Positions 34,839 to 42,076 of a DNA stretch of 47,352 nt are shown here, in pieces (position 1 is the first letter of the stretch; every line of letters starts with the position of its first letter). The DNA comes from a virus. Where the stretch lies: IMG/VR virus record IMGVR_UViG_3300033148_006626, positions 1 to 47,352 of that record; one strand, 5' to 3'. Below the pieces are notes generated by a model that saw only the letters and a list, made by a program, of their open reading frames with translations, was not told the DNA's origin and made no database searches. The translations under genes and the position numbers were made by a program.

Positions 34839-34901
34839 TTTCTACCCCTTGCAAATCCTCTAACTTTTGCCACATACCACTCTCGTAGCAACTCAGCGTG
34901 G

Positions 34902-35009
34902 CTACCGGCGGGAGAGGAGTTCTTGAAGTTCAAGATGGATAACCGCCAACTCTCCTAAGATTAAGAGCAATAGCCTGATGACTATGCCTTCGAAAATAGC
35001 GTTGCTCAT
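34902..35009 (-). CDS. 35-residue membrane peptide
   Basis: The ATG overlaps the stop of the upstream gene (ATGA) and follows AAAGGAGCGGTGA. A single hydrophobic stretch (IVIRLLLLILGELAVI) is followed by an amphipathic end. Overlapping start plus strong ribosome site support expression. Such peptides can regulate membrane enzymes or superinfection, but no role is assignable. Confidence 0.55.
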   Translation of the reverse strand: MSNAIFEGIVIRLLLLILGELAVIHLELQELLSRR

Positions 35010-35524
35010 TTCACCGCTCCTTTCATCGTGACGAGCTTGGGTTGCCAGTCATCACATGGAAAGGTTGTCACTTTGTCCTTGTGCCCCTTTTTGCAAGGAT
35101 TAGAGTACAAGCCTGTGTTGTGCCTGCAATTCCCGGAGTCAACGCGCTCACCCCCTTTCTCGCCCTGGTCGGGCGGGTCTTCCGGCGGGGTGAGGATGAG
35201 GCCCAAGTCGAACTCGTGTTGCCCTGCCTGCAGCAATAGGATAAAATTTTCGTCAGAAGTATCGTCTCTCTCTCCAATGTGCGCTCCCCACCCCTCCCCC
35301 CACATCGCCTCCAGGACGGCGTGGAGCCTATCAGGGAAAGAGGCTTGTTCTCCTGGTGGCGTCAGAATAATCGCTCTTTCTCCGCCTTCAAACACTGCCT
35401 CCCCCTCCGAGACCTCCCACCCCTCAGAATCGGCCAGGGCGCGGAGGGCGTCGGGGAATAGCTTATTCATACATACCCATCCCCGTTCCCAGGGAATAGA
35501 AATATAATACCGTTTCTCACCCAT
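35006..35524 (-). CDS. Unknown protein with C-terminal cysteine/histidine module
   Basis: The 172-residue protein starts at ATG after AAGGAGGAAAGCG. The first 110 residues look like a small alpha/beta domain (ALRALADSEGWEVSEGEAVFEGG; HAVLEAMWGEGW). The last 45 contain GNCRHNTGLYSNPCKKG and TFPCDDW, a plausible zinc site. The DNA is richer in CpG than its neighbours, suggesting separate acquisition. It lies just downstream of queC; a link to base modification is possible but unsupported by motif. Confidence 0.72.
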   Translation of the reverse strand: MGEKRYYISIPWERGWVCMNKLFPDALRALADSEGWEVSEGEAVFEGGERAIILTPPGEQASFPDRLHAVLEAMWGEGWGAHIGERDDTSDENFILLLQAGQHEFDLGLILTPPEDPPDQGEKGGERVDSGNCRHNTGLYSNPCKKGHKDKVTTFPCDDWQPKLVTMKGAVK

Positions 35525-35535
35525 CGCTTTCCTCC

Positions 35536-36192
35536 TTACTCTAGGGCAGGGTCGGGTATCCCCACCTCTCTAAACCCCTTAGCCCTCAAGATGCAAGCCT
35601 GGCAGAGCCCACAAGGCTGACTTCCCCCTTTGTAGCAGGTCCAAGTATGCTTATACCAGTCCAGGTGGCCTAATCCCTCCATAAGGCGGATAATCTCTGC
35701 CTTTCTCCTCCAGATTAGAGGGGTTTCGATCTTAAAGGGGAAATCCAAGCTCTTTGAGATAGCATGTTCTATGGTAAGGATGGTCTGTTGTCTACAATCA
35801 GGATATCCAGAATAGTCAACCTGACTTACTCCAATTACAAGGTTATGAATTCCTCGGACACAGGCAAACCCCCCAGCAAGGCTAAGTAAGATCATGTTCC
35901 TTCCTGGGATCCAAGTTGCTGGATATCCCTTAGGTGCATGACTCTTCTTCTCGGATCCAGGAGTAAGGTCTGTGTATCCCCCAAAGCACTCCCTGAAGGC
36001 AGATGCTACTGTAATGGGGGTAAGCTCACACCCTGCCAGAGCACATAGGGAATTTGCTGAGTACACTTCCCTTTTATGTCTCTGCCCATAATCAAAGGTT
36101 ATTGCCTGCACTTCTTCAAACTCTTCAAGGGCCCAGGCTAGGCAAGTTGCTGAATCCTGACCTCCTGATAATAACACAACTGCCTTTTTCAT
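35536..36192 (-). CDS. queC: QueC, 7-cyano-7-deazaguanine synthase
   Basis: The 218-residue enzyme converts 7-carboxy-7-deazaguanine to preQ0 using ATP and ammonia. The PP-loop SGGQDS (9-14) binds ATP, FDYGQRH (33-39) is the QueC signature, and CYKGGSQPCGLCQAC near the C-terminus holds the four zinc cysteines. Length is normal and all key residues are present. It is the last modification gene in the leftward cluster. Start ATG follows AAAGGAGTAAAGC and overlaps the upstream stop. Confidence 0.95.
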   Translation of the reverse strand: MKKAVVLLSGGQDSATCLAWALEEFEEVQAITFDYGQRHKREVYSANSLCALAGCELTPITVASAFRECFGGYTDLTPGSEKKSHAPKGYPATWIPGRNMILLSLAGGFACVRGIHNLVIGVSQVDYSGYPDCRQQTILTIEHAISKSLDFPFKIETPLIWRRKAEIIRLMEGLGHLDWYKHTWTCYKGGSQPCGLCQACILRAKGFREVGIPDPALE

Positions 36193-36410
36193 GCTTTACT
36201 CCTTTCCTTGAGGAACCATAGGTAGGCGCAGGCTGCTATCTTGGCCAGGTCTATGGGATTGCCACCTTTATGGGAGGACGACTTAAAGCGGTGAACTTTC
36301 TCGATGATGTACTGGCCTATGTCCTCTTCCAGATAAAGTTCACCATAAGTGTGCTCACCATAGGTAAGTAGTTCATCAACTATGGCAATAAAGTCCTTAC
36401 TCATTTCCAT
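36189..36410 (-). CDS. Small helical protein between queC and dpdA
   Basis: The 73-residue protein overlaps both neighbours (ATG after AAAGGAGG). The C-terminal part (IIEKVHRFKSSSHKGGNPIDLAKIAACAYLWFL) faintly resembles MazG/DUF1599-like helical domains tied to nucleotide modification. Its fixed place between the transglycosylase and preQ0 synthase suggests a subunit or partner in the pathway. This is inference from position. Confidence 0.6.
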   Translation of the reverse strand: MEMSKDFIAIVDELLTYGEHTYGELYLEEDIGQYIIEKVHRFKSSSHKGGNPIDLAKIAACAYLWFLKERSKA

Positions 36411-37080
36411 GACATGCCTCCTTTAGCCTTTTAATGTTGTCCTTAGCCTCTTGGACTTGGGCCTGGGACATCTTGCACTTAAAGTATGCCTGGTATATAC
36501 CCTTGGAGTGGATGTGGGGGCAACCTTCTGCAACCCAATCCTTCCAAGACACTTCTAACATGGCAAGTTTAATCGGCATCCCTGTGTCTAGGTACTTTGG
36601 TTTATGCTCTTTAAACTCATCCAGGTCAGTCAGCCCAAACCAATAGGCGCATTTTTCCTTTAGCCTTTGGGACATCTCTGGACGCCAGTAGTAACTTGCG
36701 GCGAAGTTAAAGCAACCTGCCCTTTCTAGAAGATTATACTCATACTCATCCTTTACCAAGGCCAACTTGGCTGAGTGGTGAACACCTACTTGTTTGTAAG
36801 CGTCAAGGGCGGCCTCTGCTGTCCACCAATCTGTGTCAGGAGCAACCACCAGGTTGGGTTTAAATAGGTCCCACAACTCAGTCATTCGAGTTGGAGTCTG
36901 TGGAGCCTGAAGTTCATTATAGGAGTTATCCAGAACGAAGTGCAGATCCTGCTTGGTTAGGTTAAGATACTCCCTATACTCAGGCACCTTGCAGAGGAAA
37001 CTTAGACCGAATAGGAAGTCCTGCTGGAGATGAAAATCCCAGAGGTGTGGGATAGGAACCTCAAAAGCAAATTTAGTCAT
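36397..37080 (-). CDS. dpdA: DpdA-like DNA guanine transglycosylase
   Basis: The 227-residue protein resembles the small phage DpdA family, which exchanges guanine in DNA for a 7-deazaguanine. FVLDNSYNE (48-56) is in the place of the TGT-family strand bearing the substrate-binding Asp, and VVAPDTDWW (78-86) carries the next conserved acids; later blocks (LDTGMPIKLAM, HIHSKGIYQA) fit a TIM-barrel. It is overlapped on both sides (ATGA with the upstream gene), among preQ0 and preQ1 genes. Family subtype cannot be fixed by eye. Confidence 0.7.
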   Translation of the reverse strand: MTKFAFEVPIPHLWDFHLQQDFLFGLSFLCKVPEYREYLNLTKQDLHFVLDNSYNELQAPQTPTRMTELWDLFKPNLVVAPDTDWWTAEAALDAYKQVGVHHSAKLALVKDEYEYNLLERAGCFNFAASYYWRPEMSQRLKEKCAYWFGLTDLDEFKEHKPKYLDTGMPIKLAMLEVSWKDWVAEGCPHIHSKGIYQAYFKCKMSQAQVQEAKDNIKRLKEACHGNE

Positions 37081-37759
37081 TCCACACCTCCTTCACACAG
37101 AGTTCATCCTGACTTCCCTTAAGGCAGATGGGACAAGGTCCTGAAGGGGAAAGGTAACTGTCGAAGTGGGGGTAGGAGCGGTAGAGAGGAATTTCAAACT
37201 TCACATTTTCCCTATTCACCCCCCGGACAAATTCCAATGTTTCCTTGATACACCTCTTGGTTAGCCTTTTGGGTATGATGTGATTGGGTATGTCCCCCCT
37301 CGTCCATCTCTCAAAGTTGTGGGCTGACTCCCTGGGCGCTTGTTCATCGTAATAAAAGCGGAGGTCAGTAGCCGCCTTGTAGACCTTTGGGTTAACTGGG
37401 CATCCCATCTTAGGGCCTAGTGAGATCCTAGATATATACATAGGAAGAGGGAAGATCCCAGATGTATCTACCCATACTGGTGAATGTCTCTCATGGAGTT
37501 GTCTGAAGACATCTTCAAGATCCCACCCAAGAGGATCCTCACCCGTGAAGAAGACCCATTTAACATTCATACCAATACAGTTGTTCACTAAGGTGTCTTT
37601 ATCCATTGTGAGGATGTTATAGTCAAATCCCCTTTTGGGGAGAAGGTGGGCATTCCCTAGGTAAGGATTCCACCCCATCCGGACCATGCAGATAGGCGTA
37701 CCTGTATGGGGACCTAGGCCTTGAATGGTTGGGTAGATGGTTATTACGGAGTATTCCAT
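37073..37759 (-). CDS. QueE paralogue lacking the radical-SAM cysteines
   Basis: The 228-residue protein aligns with QueE along its length: YPTIQGLGPHTGTPICMVRMG (QueE: YSLQGEGKWAGTPMTFIRLAG), FTGEDP (71-76; QueE ITGGEP), WVDTSG (96-101; HLETNG), SLGPKMG (113-119; TVSPKSF). At the place of QueE's C-x3-C-x2-C it reads GWNPYLGN, so no SAM cluster can form there. Three cysteines near the end (209, 212, 221) could bind another metal. It is either a non-radical enzyme on a deazaguanine substrate or a partner of QueE or DpdA. RBS GGAGACAGG precedes the ATG. Confidence 0.75.
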   Translation of the reverse strand: MEYSVITIYPTIQGLGPHTGTPICMVRMGWNPYLGNAHLLPKRGFDYNILTMDKDTLVNNCIGMNVKWVFFTGEDPLGWDLEDVFRQLHERHSPVWVDTSGIFPLPMYISRISLGPKMGCPVNPKVYKAATDLRFYYDEQAPRESAHNFERWTRGDIPNHIIPKRLTKRCIKETLEFVRGVNRENVKFEIPLYRSYPHFDSYLSPSGPCPICLKGSQDELCVKEVWND

Positions 37760-38292
37760 ATCTTTCCTGTCTCCTTTCTTTTTAAAGCAGTTAGGACAAA
37801 GCGTGCTGCATCCTTGACAGGCATCACCTTATCCCACTTGGTTAATCGCTTTGGGTCACACATCTGTGTCCCAATGAGTCCAAACCTAAGCACGTTACAG
37901 CGGAAAGGTACCTCCTTGGCCAAGGTTAATATCGCAGCCTCTAAGCCTGCCTTACCTGCATTATAACCGAGTTGAAACTTAGGCATGTGTCTCAGATCCT
38001 TAGTGGAGATCATTAGCAAATGCCCTGTAGGCTTGATGGTAACCCTCCTTAAGAGGTTGAGATGGTGGATGAGGATTCCCTCACCAATCAGGATATGATC
38101 CAAGCAGGCATCAATAAAGGGTGATCTCAAATAGCCTGAGGCGTTCATAATCATGTAGTCCAGACTATCATCCCACCTTAGGCCTAGGTAATCATTATTC
38201 CTGAGAGACACCCTATGAATTTGGGTATCTGGAAACCTCCTTGTCAATTCTAATCCGAGGCCTGATGAGGTACCTGTTATTAAGACGCGCAT
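37744..38292 (-). CDS. Short-chain dehydrogenase/reductase in the deazaguanine cluster
   Basis: The 182-residue protein has the cofactor loop TGTSSGLG (6-13), NASG (50-53), catalytic S96, and Y110-x3-K114, so the full SDR active site is present in a short version of the fold. It starts after GGAAGGAG and overlaps both neighbours. SDRs are not part of known queuosine or preQ1 synthesis. In this setting a reduction or oxidation of the 7-substituent is the natural hypothesis; the cofactor (NADH or NADPH) is not determined. Confidence 0.82.
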   Translation of the reverse strand: MRVLITGTSSGLGLELTRRFPDTQIHRVSLRNNDYLGLRWDDSLDYMIMNASGYLRSPFIDACLDHILIGEGILIHHLNLLRRVTIKPTGHLLMISTKDLRHMPKFQLGYNAGKAGLEAAILTLAKEVPFRCNVLRFGLIGTQMCDPKRLTKWDKVMPVKDAARFVLTALKRKETGKIWNTP

Positions 38293-38666
38293 CTTTCTTC
38301 TCCTTCCAATACCTCAATAGAAATTCCTCCCCTAGTTCGGGTTATGAGGTTTACCTGGACAAAAGGTATCTTTAAGGCCAGCCTCACGTCTTTAGAAATC
38401 TGTACTGTAACAGCTTCGGCAAAACCTCCTTCCAGTCGGAATGAGTTTAGGTACATCTTAAGACTCTTGGACTCAAGGCAGAGGTCCTCAGGGGAATAGG
38501 TTATTCTTAACTCCCCATAATCAGGTTGGCCCGTAACTGGGCAGAGCCAAGTAAACTCCAGACAGTGGAGAGTTACCAGGTCTACCCCTGGGTTTGGGAA
38601 AGTGTCTAAGACAAAGGCACTAGGCTTCTTAAAGGTAAATTTGTCCTTCTCCTTCAGATGCTTCAC
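38280..38666 (-). CDS. queF: QueF-type preQ0 reductase
   Basis: The 128-residue protein starts at GTG after GGGAGGTAAGAA. FTWLCPVTGQPDYG gives the catalytic Cys42 and Asp49, and ESKSLKMY (65-72) is the QueF NADPH motif. The usual FHE reads F82-A83-E84, so a substrate-binding histidine is missing while the glutamate remains. QueF reduces preQ0 to preQ1 with NADPH. With DpdA and QueC it suggests preQ1-type DNA. A QueF-like amidinotransferase is less likely because the NADPH motif is intact. Confidence 0.85.
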   Translation of the reverse strand: MKHLKEKDKFTFKKPSAFVLDTFPNPGVDLVTLHCLEFTWLCPVTGQPDYGELRITYSPEDLCLESKSLKMYLNSFRLEGGFAEAVTVQISKDVRLALKIPFVQVNLITRTRGGISIEVLEGEERCAS

Positions 38667-38717
38667 TTCTTACCTCCCTTCTTTCTTGGTTATTTCTAAA
38701 AGATACATCCCACAATA

Positions 38718-39356
38718 TCACTTCCTCCACCATGGGCAATGCTCAAAGATCCAGTTAAGATGTAATCTCTTGTCAATGATGGGAGGAATCAGGATCATGT
38801 GCAGGAATTGAACACGTCGCACATGGAATCCCTCAAGGGGCAACTCCTCCAGCGTGTAAGCCTTGTGCTCAAAATTCTTTTCCACAACCGGCTTGCCGAG
38901 CAGTCGCAGAAGCTTCTTATCCCACTCTCGGAAGCGTTCGTAGCCGTTGCGTACGGCGATTATTGCACGCCCACCAGGGGCAAGAACACGGTGAATCCCC
39001 TTAAAGTGGAGCACGGGGTTCGGTAGGTATTCAAGGACGGCTATAGATAGCACGAGGCCAAAAGACCCATTGGGAAAGGAAAATCTCTCCGCATGGCCGG
39101 TCCTAAACCAATGCCTGGGATGCAACTCAAGCGCCTTCTTGACCATTTCCTGGCTGATATCAATTCCGATATAGATATTGGGGGTGAACAGTGACGCATA
39201 TAGGCTAGGACCACAACCTATATCAAGAACGCAACTCTGCTGCCCCTCCACCATCTTCGCTACAGCCTCAAATCGCCTCTGGTATCCGGGATGCTCAAGG
39301 CTACTGGCCCAATGACCTACTTGGCTGTCGAAATGTTGAAGAATCGCCTGATCCAT
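38718..39356 (-). CDS. Class I SAM-dependent methyltransferase
   Basis: The 212-residue reading starts at ATG after AAGGGGTACAAGG. VLDIGCGPS is motif I of a Rossmann methyltransferase, IGIDIS binds the SAM ribose, LSIAVLEYLPNP corresponds to motif IV, and VLAPGGRAIIAV to the post-motif strand. No DNA-methylase PPY signature is seen, so a small-molecule or glycan substrate is likelier. It overlaps the PIG-L deacetylase, a pairing also known as fused proteins in bacteria. CpG-richer composition sets the pair apart from the surrounding genes. Confidence 0.82.
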   Translation of the reverse strand: MDQAILQHFDSQVGHWASSLEHPGYQRRFEAVAKMVEGQQSCVLDIGCGPSLYASLFTPNIYIGIDISQEMVKKALELHPRHWFRTGHAERFSFPNGSFGLVLSIAVLEYLPNPVLHFKGIHRVLAPGGRAIIAVRNGYERFREWDKKLLRLLGKPVVEKNFEHKAYTLEELPLEGFHVRRVQFLHMILIPPIIDKRLHLNWIFEHCPWWRK

Positions 39357-40058
39357 TCCTTGTACCCCTTGATTGGAAGAGTGAAGAAAAGTTCCACATG
39401 CCGAGGCTTTAGGGCCTTCCCTCTCGGTAGCCACCTGGAATTGTAGGCACTCAGACCCATACTCCAATGAACATAATCCCTATGATCCATCTGAGACCTG
39501 AACATCACCATAGCCTGCATTTTTTGGGAAAGGACATCGGTGATATCCACATACCCATTTCCCGGCAACATGCTGTAAACCTGATACGCCCACACGGTCA
39601 TACGATCCGGGAAGTCCATCAGGAGGAGATTGGAATTTCTGTGGTCTGCATGGCCATCGGTCAGGAACGGCACAAAGACCCTCTGGAATCTTGCCAGGTT
39701 AGGCATCGCGGTCGTGGTTCCATACCCCACAACCTCCGCTACCGCCTGGGCCTCCCGATACGGCGCCTGGAGCTTACCTTGCGTGTGCTGGTAATATACC
39801 GTAACCTTGGCCCCTGCCTCAATCGCCTTGATGAGCGTACCTCCACACCCAAGGATCCCATCATCAGGATGCGGAGCGATTACCAGGACGCTTCCAGTTG
39901 GGAGGGGGGAGAGGAACTGGCTCCAGAACTTCATGTAATACTGGGGTATCAAAAAATGCCTGCATAGCTGTGGGGCCAAGGTCTATCCATTTCCTCACAG
40001 CAAATTTGTAGGCCAACTGGCCAAGAAGGTACTTGCGAATTCTTCTCTTCCAGTTCAT
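39317..40058 (-). CDS. PIG-L/LmbE-family deacetylase, split by an apparent +1 frameshift
   Basis: A 64-residue frame (40058-39864, ATG overlapping the zinc-ribbon stop) provides an N-terminus ending EPVPLPPP. A second frame provides LPTGSVLVIAPHPDD, the GILGCGG that follows, and HADHRNSN. Removing one base from the six-C run (plus-strand G run 39904-39909) joins them as EPVPLPLPTGSVLVIAPHPDD, about 246 residues, a normal PIG-L length. The zinc motif is PHPDDG (E to G) and HxDH. PIG-L enzymes remove N-acetyl groups from sugars or sugar conjugates. Sequencing error, a recent mutation or programmed slippage would all explain this. Confidence 0.72.
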
Positions 40059-40303
40059 TTCTTTTGCTTTTTCCTTTTCCTAGTTAAGGCTTCAGGAGGG
40101 ATTACAGCCTTGCAATTAAGACAGAACAGATGGCCTTGTACTCCTTCAACCACATCTCTTCCAGTTGGGTTCAAGAGGGCAGAATGCTCATAGAAGGTGT
40201 GGCAAGGTATGAAGGCACACCCCTGGCATTTGGGGCAGACCAAGGGAATTCGATTTTTAGGGGCAAGTTTGAGAGGTTGACCCTCTGGCATACGCCCGTT
40301 CAT
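40055..40303 (-). CDS. Small zinc-ribbon protein
   Basis: The 82-residue protein has CPKCQGC (23-29) and FCLNCK (about 59-64), two knuckles about 35 residues apart, then a basic tail RKRKKQKK. It starts at ATG after AAAGGAG and lies between queE and the deacetylase. Small zinc ribbons in phage replication/modification operons often bind nucleic acid; no specific role known. Confidence 0.7.
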   Translation of the reverse strand: MNGRMPEGQPLKLAPKNRIPLVCPKCQGCAFIPCHTFYEHSALLNPTGRDVVEGVQGHLFCLNCKAVIPPEALTRKRKKQKK

Positions 40304-40315
40304 AATTTCTCCTTT

Positions 40316-40942
40316 CTATCTTATCTCGATGTACTTCTGGGTCTGTAGACACAAACGGAACCTATGTGGCATCTCCTTACAGAAGTCTATCGCCCTCCTA
40401 AGGTTCATTAGGTATGCTGCGTTCTTGGCATTATCCAGAGTACCCTCCCCATACCAAACAGGCATTAGGAGATATTGGGCATGGTCTAGTCCATGGTATA
40501 GGGATAAGACATTGATTATCAAGTCCTTCCAATTAGGAGTACCAACTAGGAATTTGATCTCACTTGCCATCATCATGGTCCCTCTACAAAGATTGAAAGA
40601 CTTAGGACTAACAGTTATCCAGCTAAACCTCTCAGAATTTGGGATGGGATTGCTCCCATTAGTCTCCAGATGGATTTGAAATCCTCTGTTAAAGAGATCC
40701 TGGGTTAGATAGTCCAGGTCTTGGATGGTTGGTTCCCCACCTGTTATACAGACAGTTCTTGCTGGAAACTTCTCAACCTGCTCTACCATGGCGTGCTCCT
40801 CTGCGGTCCACTTACGAGAGTAGTCTGTATCACAGAAAGGACACTTTAGGTTACATCCTGCAAGGCGGATGAAAGTCATGGGTGTTCCTGCCCATTTGCC
40901 TTCACCTTGTAGGGAATAAAAGATTTCATTAACCTCAAGCAT
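40316..40942 (-). CDS. queE: QueE, 7-carboxy-7-deazaguanine synthase (radical SAM)
   Basis: The 208-residue enzyme rearranges 6-carboxy-tetrahydropterin into 7-carboxy-7-deazaguanine. C30, C34 and C37 in AGCNLKCPFCDTDYS bind the 4Fe-4S cluster; ITGGEP (66-71) and LETNG bind SAM and substrate. The start is the ATG preceded by AAGGAGGTTCTT; an upstream in-frame start has no ribosome site. Length agrees with the compact QueE group. It is the intact partner of the cysteine-less paralogue at 37073. Confidence 0.95.
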   Translation of the reverse strand: MLEVNEIFYSLQGEGKWAGTPMTFIRLAGCNLKCPFCDTDYSRKWTAEEHAMVEQVEKFPARTVCITGGEPTIQDLDYLTQDLFNRGFQIHLETNGSNPIPNSERFSWITVSPKSFNLCRGTMMMASEIKFLVGTPNWKDLIINVLSLYHGLDHAQYLLMPVWYGEGTLDNAKNAAYLMNLRRAIDFCKEMPHRFRLCLQTQKYIEIR

Positions 40943-41022
40943 AAGAACCTCCTTAAAGGTGCCCTCGGCCCACCCAGCCAAAAGGAGCGGAAAAGTCCAG
41001 GCAGGCCTTAGGCACGCAAAGG

Positions 41023-41538
41023 TTAAAGTGAAAGAAACTCCGCTCGGGCAGATGCCTCCTCGAGAAAAGCACCTGAGAAGCAGTCAGTTACGGTAGTTAC
41101 GCAGGGTGAGCGTACACCTCGGATGCGGGTGCACATATGCTCCCCTGTGATGAGGACGGCGGTTCCTATAGGTTTAAGGTTGTATTCTATGTCCTGAGTT
41201 ATAGCAGGGGCAATGTCCTCCTGGATAAGAAGTTGGGTGGCAAAGTAGTCTGCCAGGCGGGCCAACTTACTCAGACCCACCACTCTGTCTTCAGGTAGAT
41301 AAGCAATCTTAAACTCATACCTGACAGGTAGGAGGTGGTGAGGACAGAATCCCCAACAGATATGGTCCTTCAGGAGAAGGATACCACCACGCCCAATATG
41401 GGGGAAGACAACCCAGTCAGGATACGGAGCAAGGTGGTCCTTCCACATCTTAGCGACCCTCATGGGGGTATCAATGAAGTTGGGGTCATTCAAGTCAACT
41501 TCCAACCCTGATAGAATTCTTCTTACTCCTTCTTCCAT
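41023..41538 (-). CDS. folE: FolE, GTP cyclohydrolase I
   Basis: The 171-residue enzyme makes 7,8-dihydroneopterin triphosphate from GTP, the first step to preQ0. CPHHLLP provides C65, H67 and H68, and HMCTRIRGVRSP provides C136 of the zinc site; GLSKLARL and the following helix fit the family. It is about 50 residues shorter than E. coli FolE, missing the N-terminal extension. It overlaps queD by about 16 bases, so the two are coupled. Confidence 0.93.
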   Translation of the reverse strand: MEEGVRRILSGLEVDLNDPNFIDTPMRVAKMWKDHLAPYPDWVVFPHIGRGGILLLKDHICWGFCPHHLLPVRYEFKIAYLPEDRVVGLSKLARLADYFATQLLIQEDIAPAITQDIEYNLKPIGTAVLITGEHMCTRIRGVRSPCVTTVTDCFSGAFLEEASARAEFLSL

Positions 41539-41900
41539 GTTTTCTTACACCCCCTTTTTAAGGTTACCCTCCCACCCTGCCCTTCAGTAACTGAAACTGA
41601 ATAGACCTGGTTAGGAAGTAGTCGGTTGTACTCATTCCAAAGACGGGTGCAGATGTGCTCTGCTGTTGGATTGGGCAAGATGGTGTTCAAGTCTTCATGG
41701 TCAAGTCTTTCCAGTTGGGAGTTGAGGACACTCTTAGCCAGGCGGAAATCTACAGCCATTCCAGTTCTGGGGTTCATCTCATGTTCGAGTACAAGGGTTA
41801 CACCCCAGGTGTGTCCATGATGTTTAGAGCAATGTCCTTGGTAGTTAGGGAGGTGATGGGCAGCATCGAACGTGCCCCTTACTTCAATGAGATATTTCAA
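41523..41900 (-). CDS. queD: QueD, 6-carboxy-tetrahydropterin synthase
   Basis: The 125-residue protein has FDAAHHL (zinc His15), C24-x3-H28-G-H30, LDHEDLN (66-72), PTAEH (78-82) and TEG (105-107), the complete QueD set for making 6-carboxy-tetrahydropterin. It starts at TTG within TTGA, after AAGGAAGGAGATAAG, overlapping the stop of the small membrane gene. First of the preQ0 genes in the order of transcription. Confidence 0.93.
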   Translation of the reverse strand: MKYLIEVRGTFDAAHHLPNYQGHCSKHHGHTWGVTLVLEHEMNPRTGMAVDFRLAKSVLNSQLERLDHEDLNTILPNPTAEHICTRLWNEYNRLLPNQVYSVSVTEGQGGRVTLKRGCKKTWKKE

Positions 41901-42076
41901 TTCTTATCTCCTTCCTTATCTTTCTCAAGCAAAAGGTGCCAGGGGAGAAACACAAAAATAAGGCAGGCCACCAACCATCTGCCTGATGGAGGGGGCCCAC
42001 CTATGAAGATCACCCGGAGGTATCCTGTTAGGGAGAATAGAACCATCCCTAACAGGATTTTTATGATGATAGGCAT
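41897..42076 (-). CDS. 59-residue two-span membrane protein
   Basis: The ATG overlaps the upstream stop (TAATG) and the TGA overlaps the queD TTG start. Hydrophobic segments MPIIIKILLGMVLFSLTGYL and WLVACLIFVFLPWHLLL are separated by a GGPPPSGR turn, and the end is charged. The tight overlaps on both sides suggest translation. Its place directly before queD hints at a link to modification or to membrane association, without further evidence. Confidence 0.55.
   Translation of the reverse strand: MPIIIKILLGMVLFSLTGYLRVIFIGGPPPSGRWLVACLIFVFLPWHLLLEKDKEGDKN

Noticed and set aside
35028-35507. Rightward 159-residue open frame
   Set aside because: Antisense to the 172-residue leftward gene, which has a strong ribosome site and operon overlaps. 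The frame is open because the region is GC-richer.
38718-39356. DNA methyltransferase or DpdM-type dPreQ1 methylase
   Set aside because: Motifs are those of general Rossmann methyltransferases with no DPPY/NPPY signature; DpdM is reported to have a different, unique fold.
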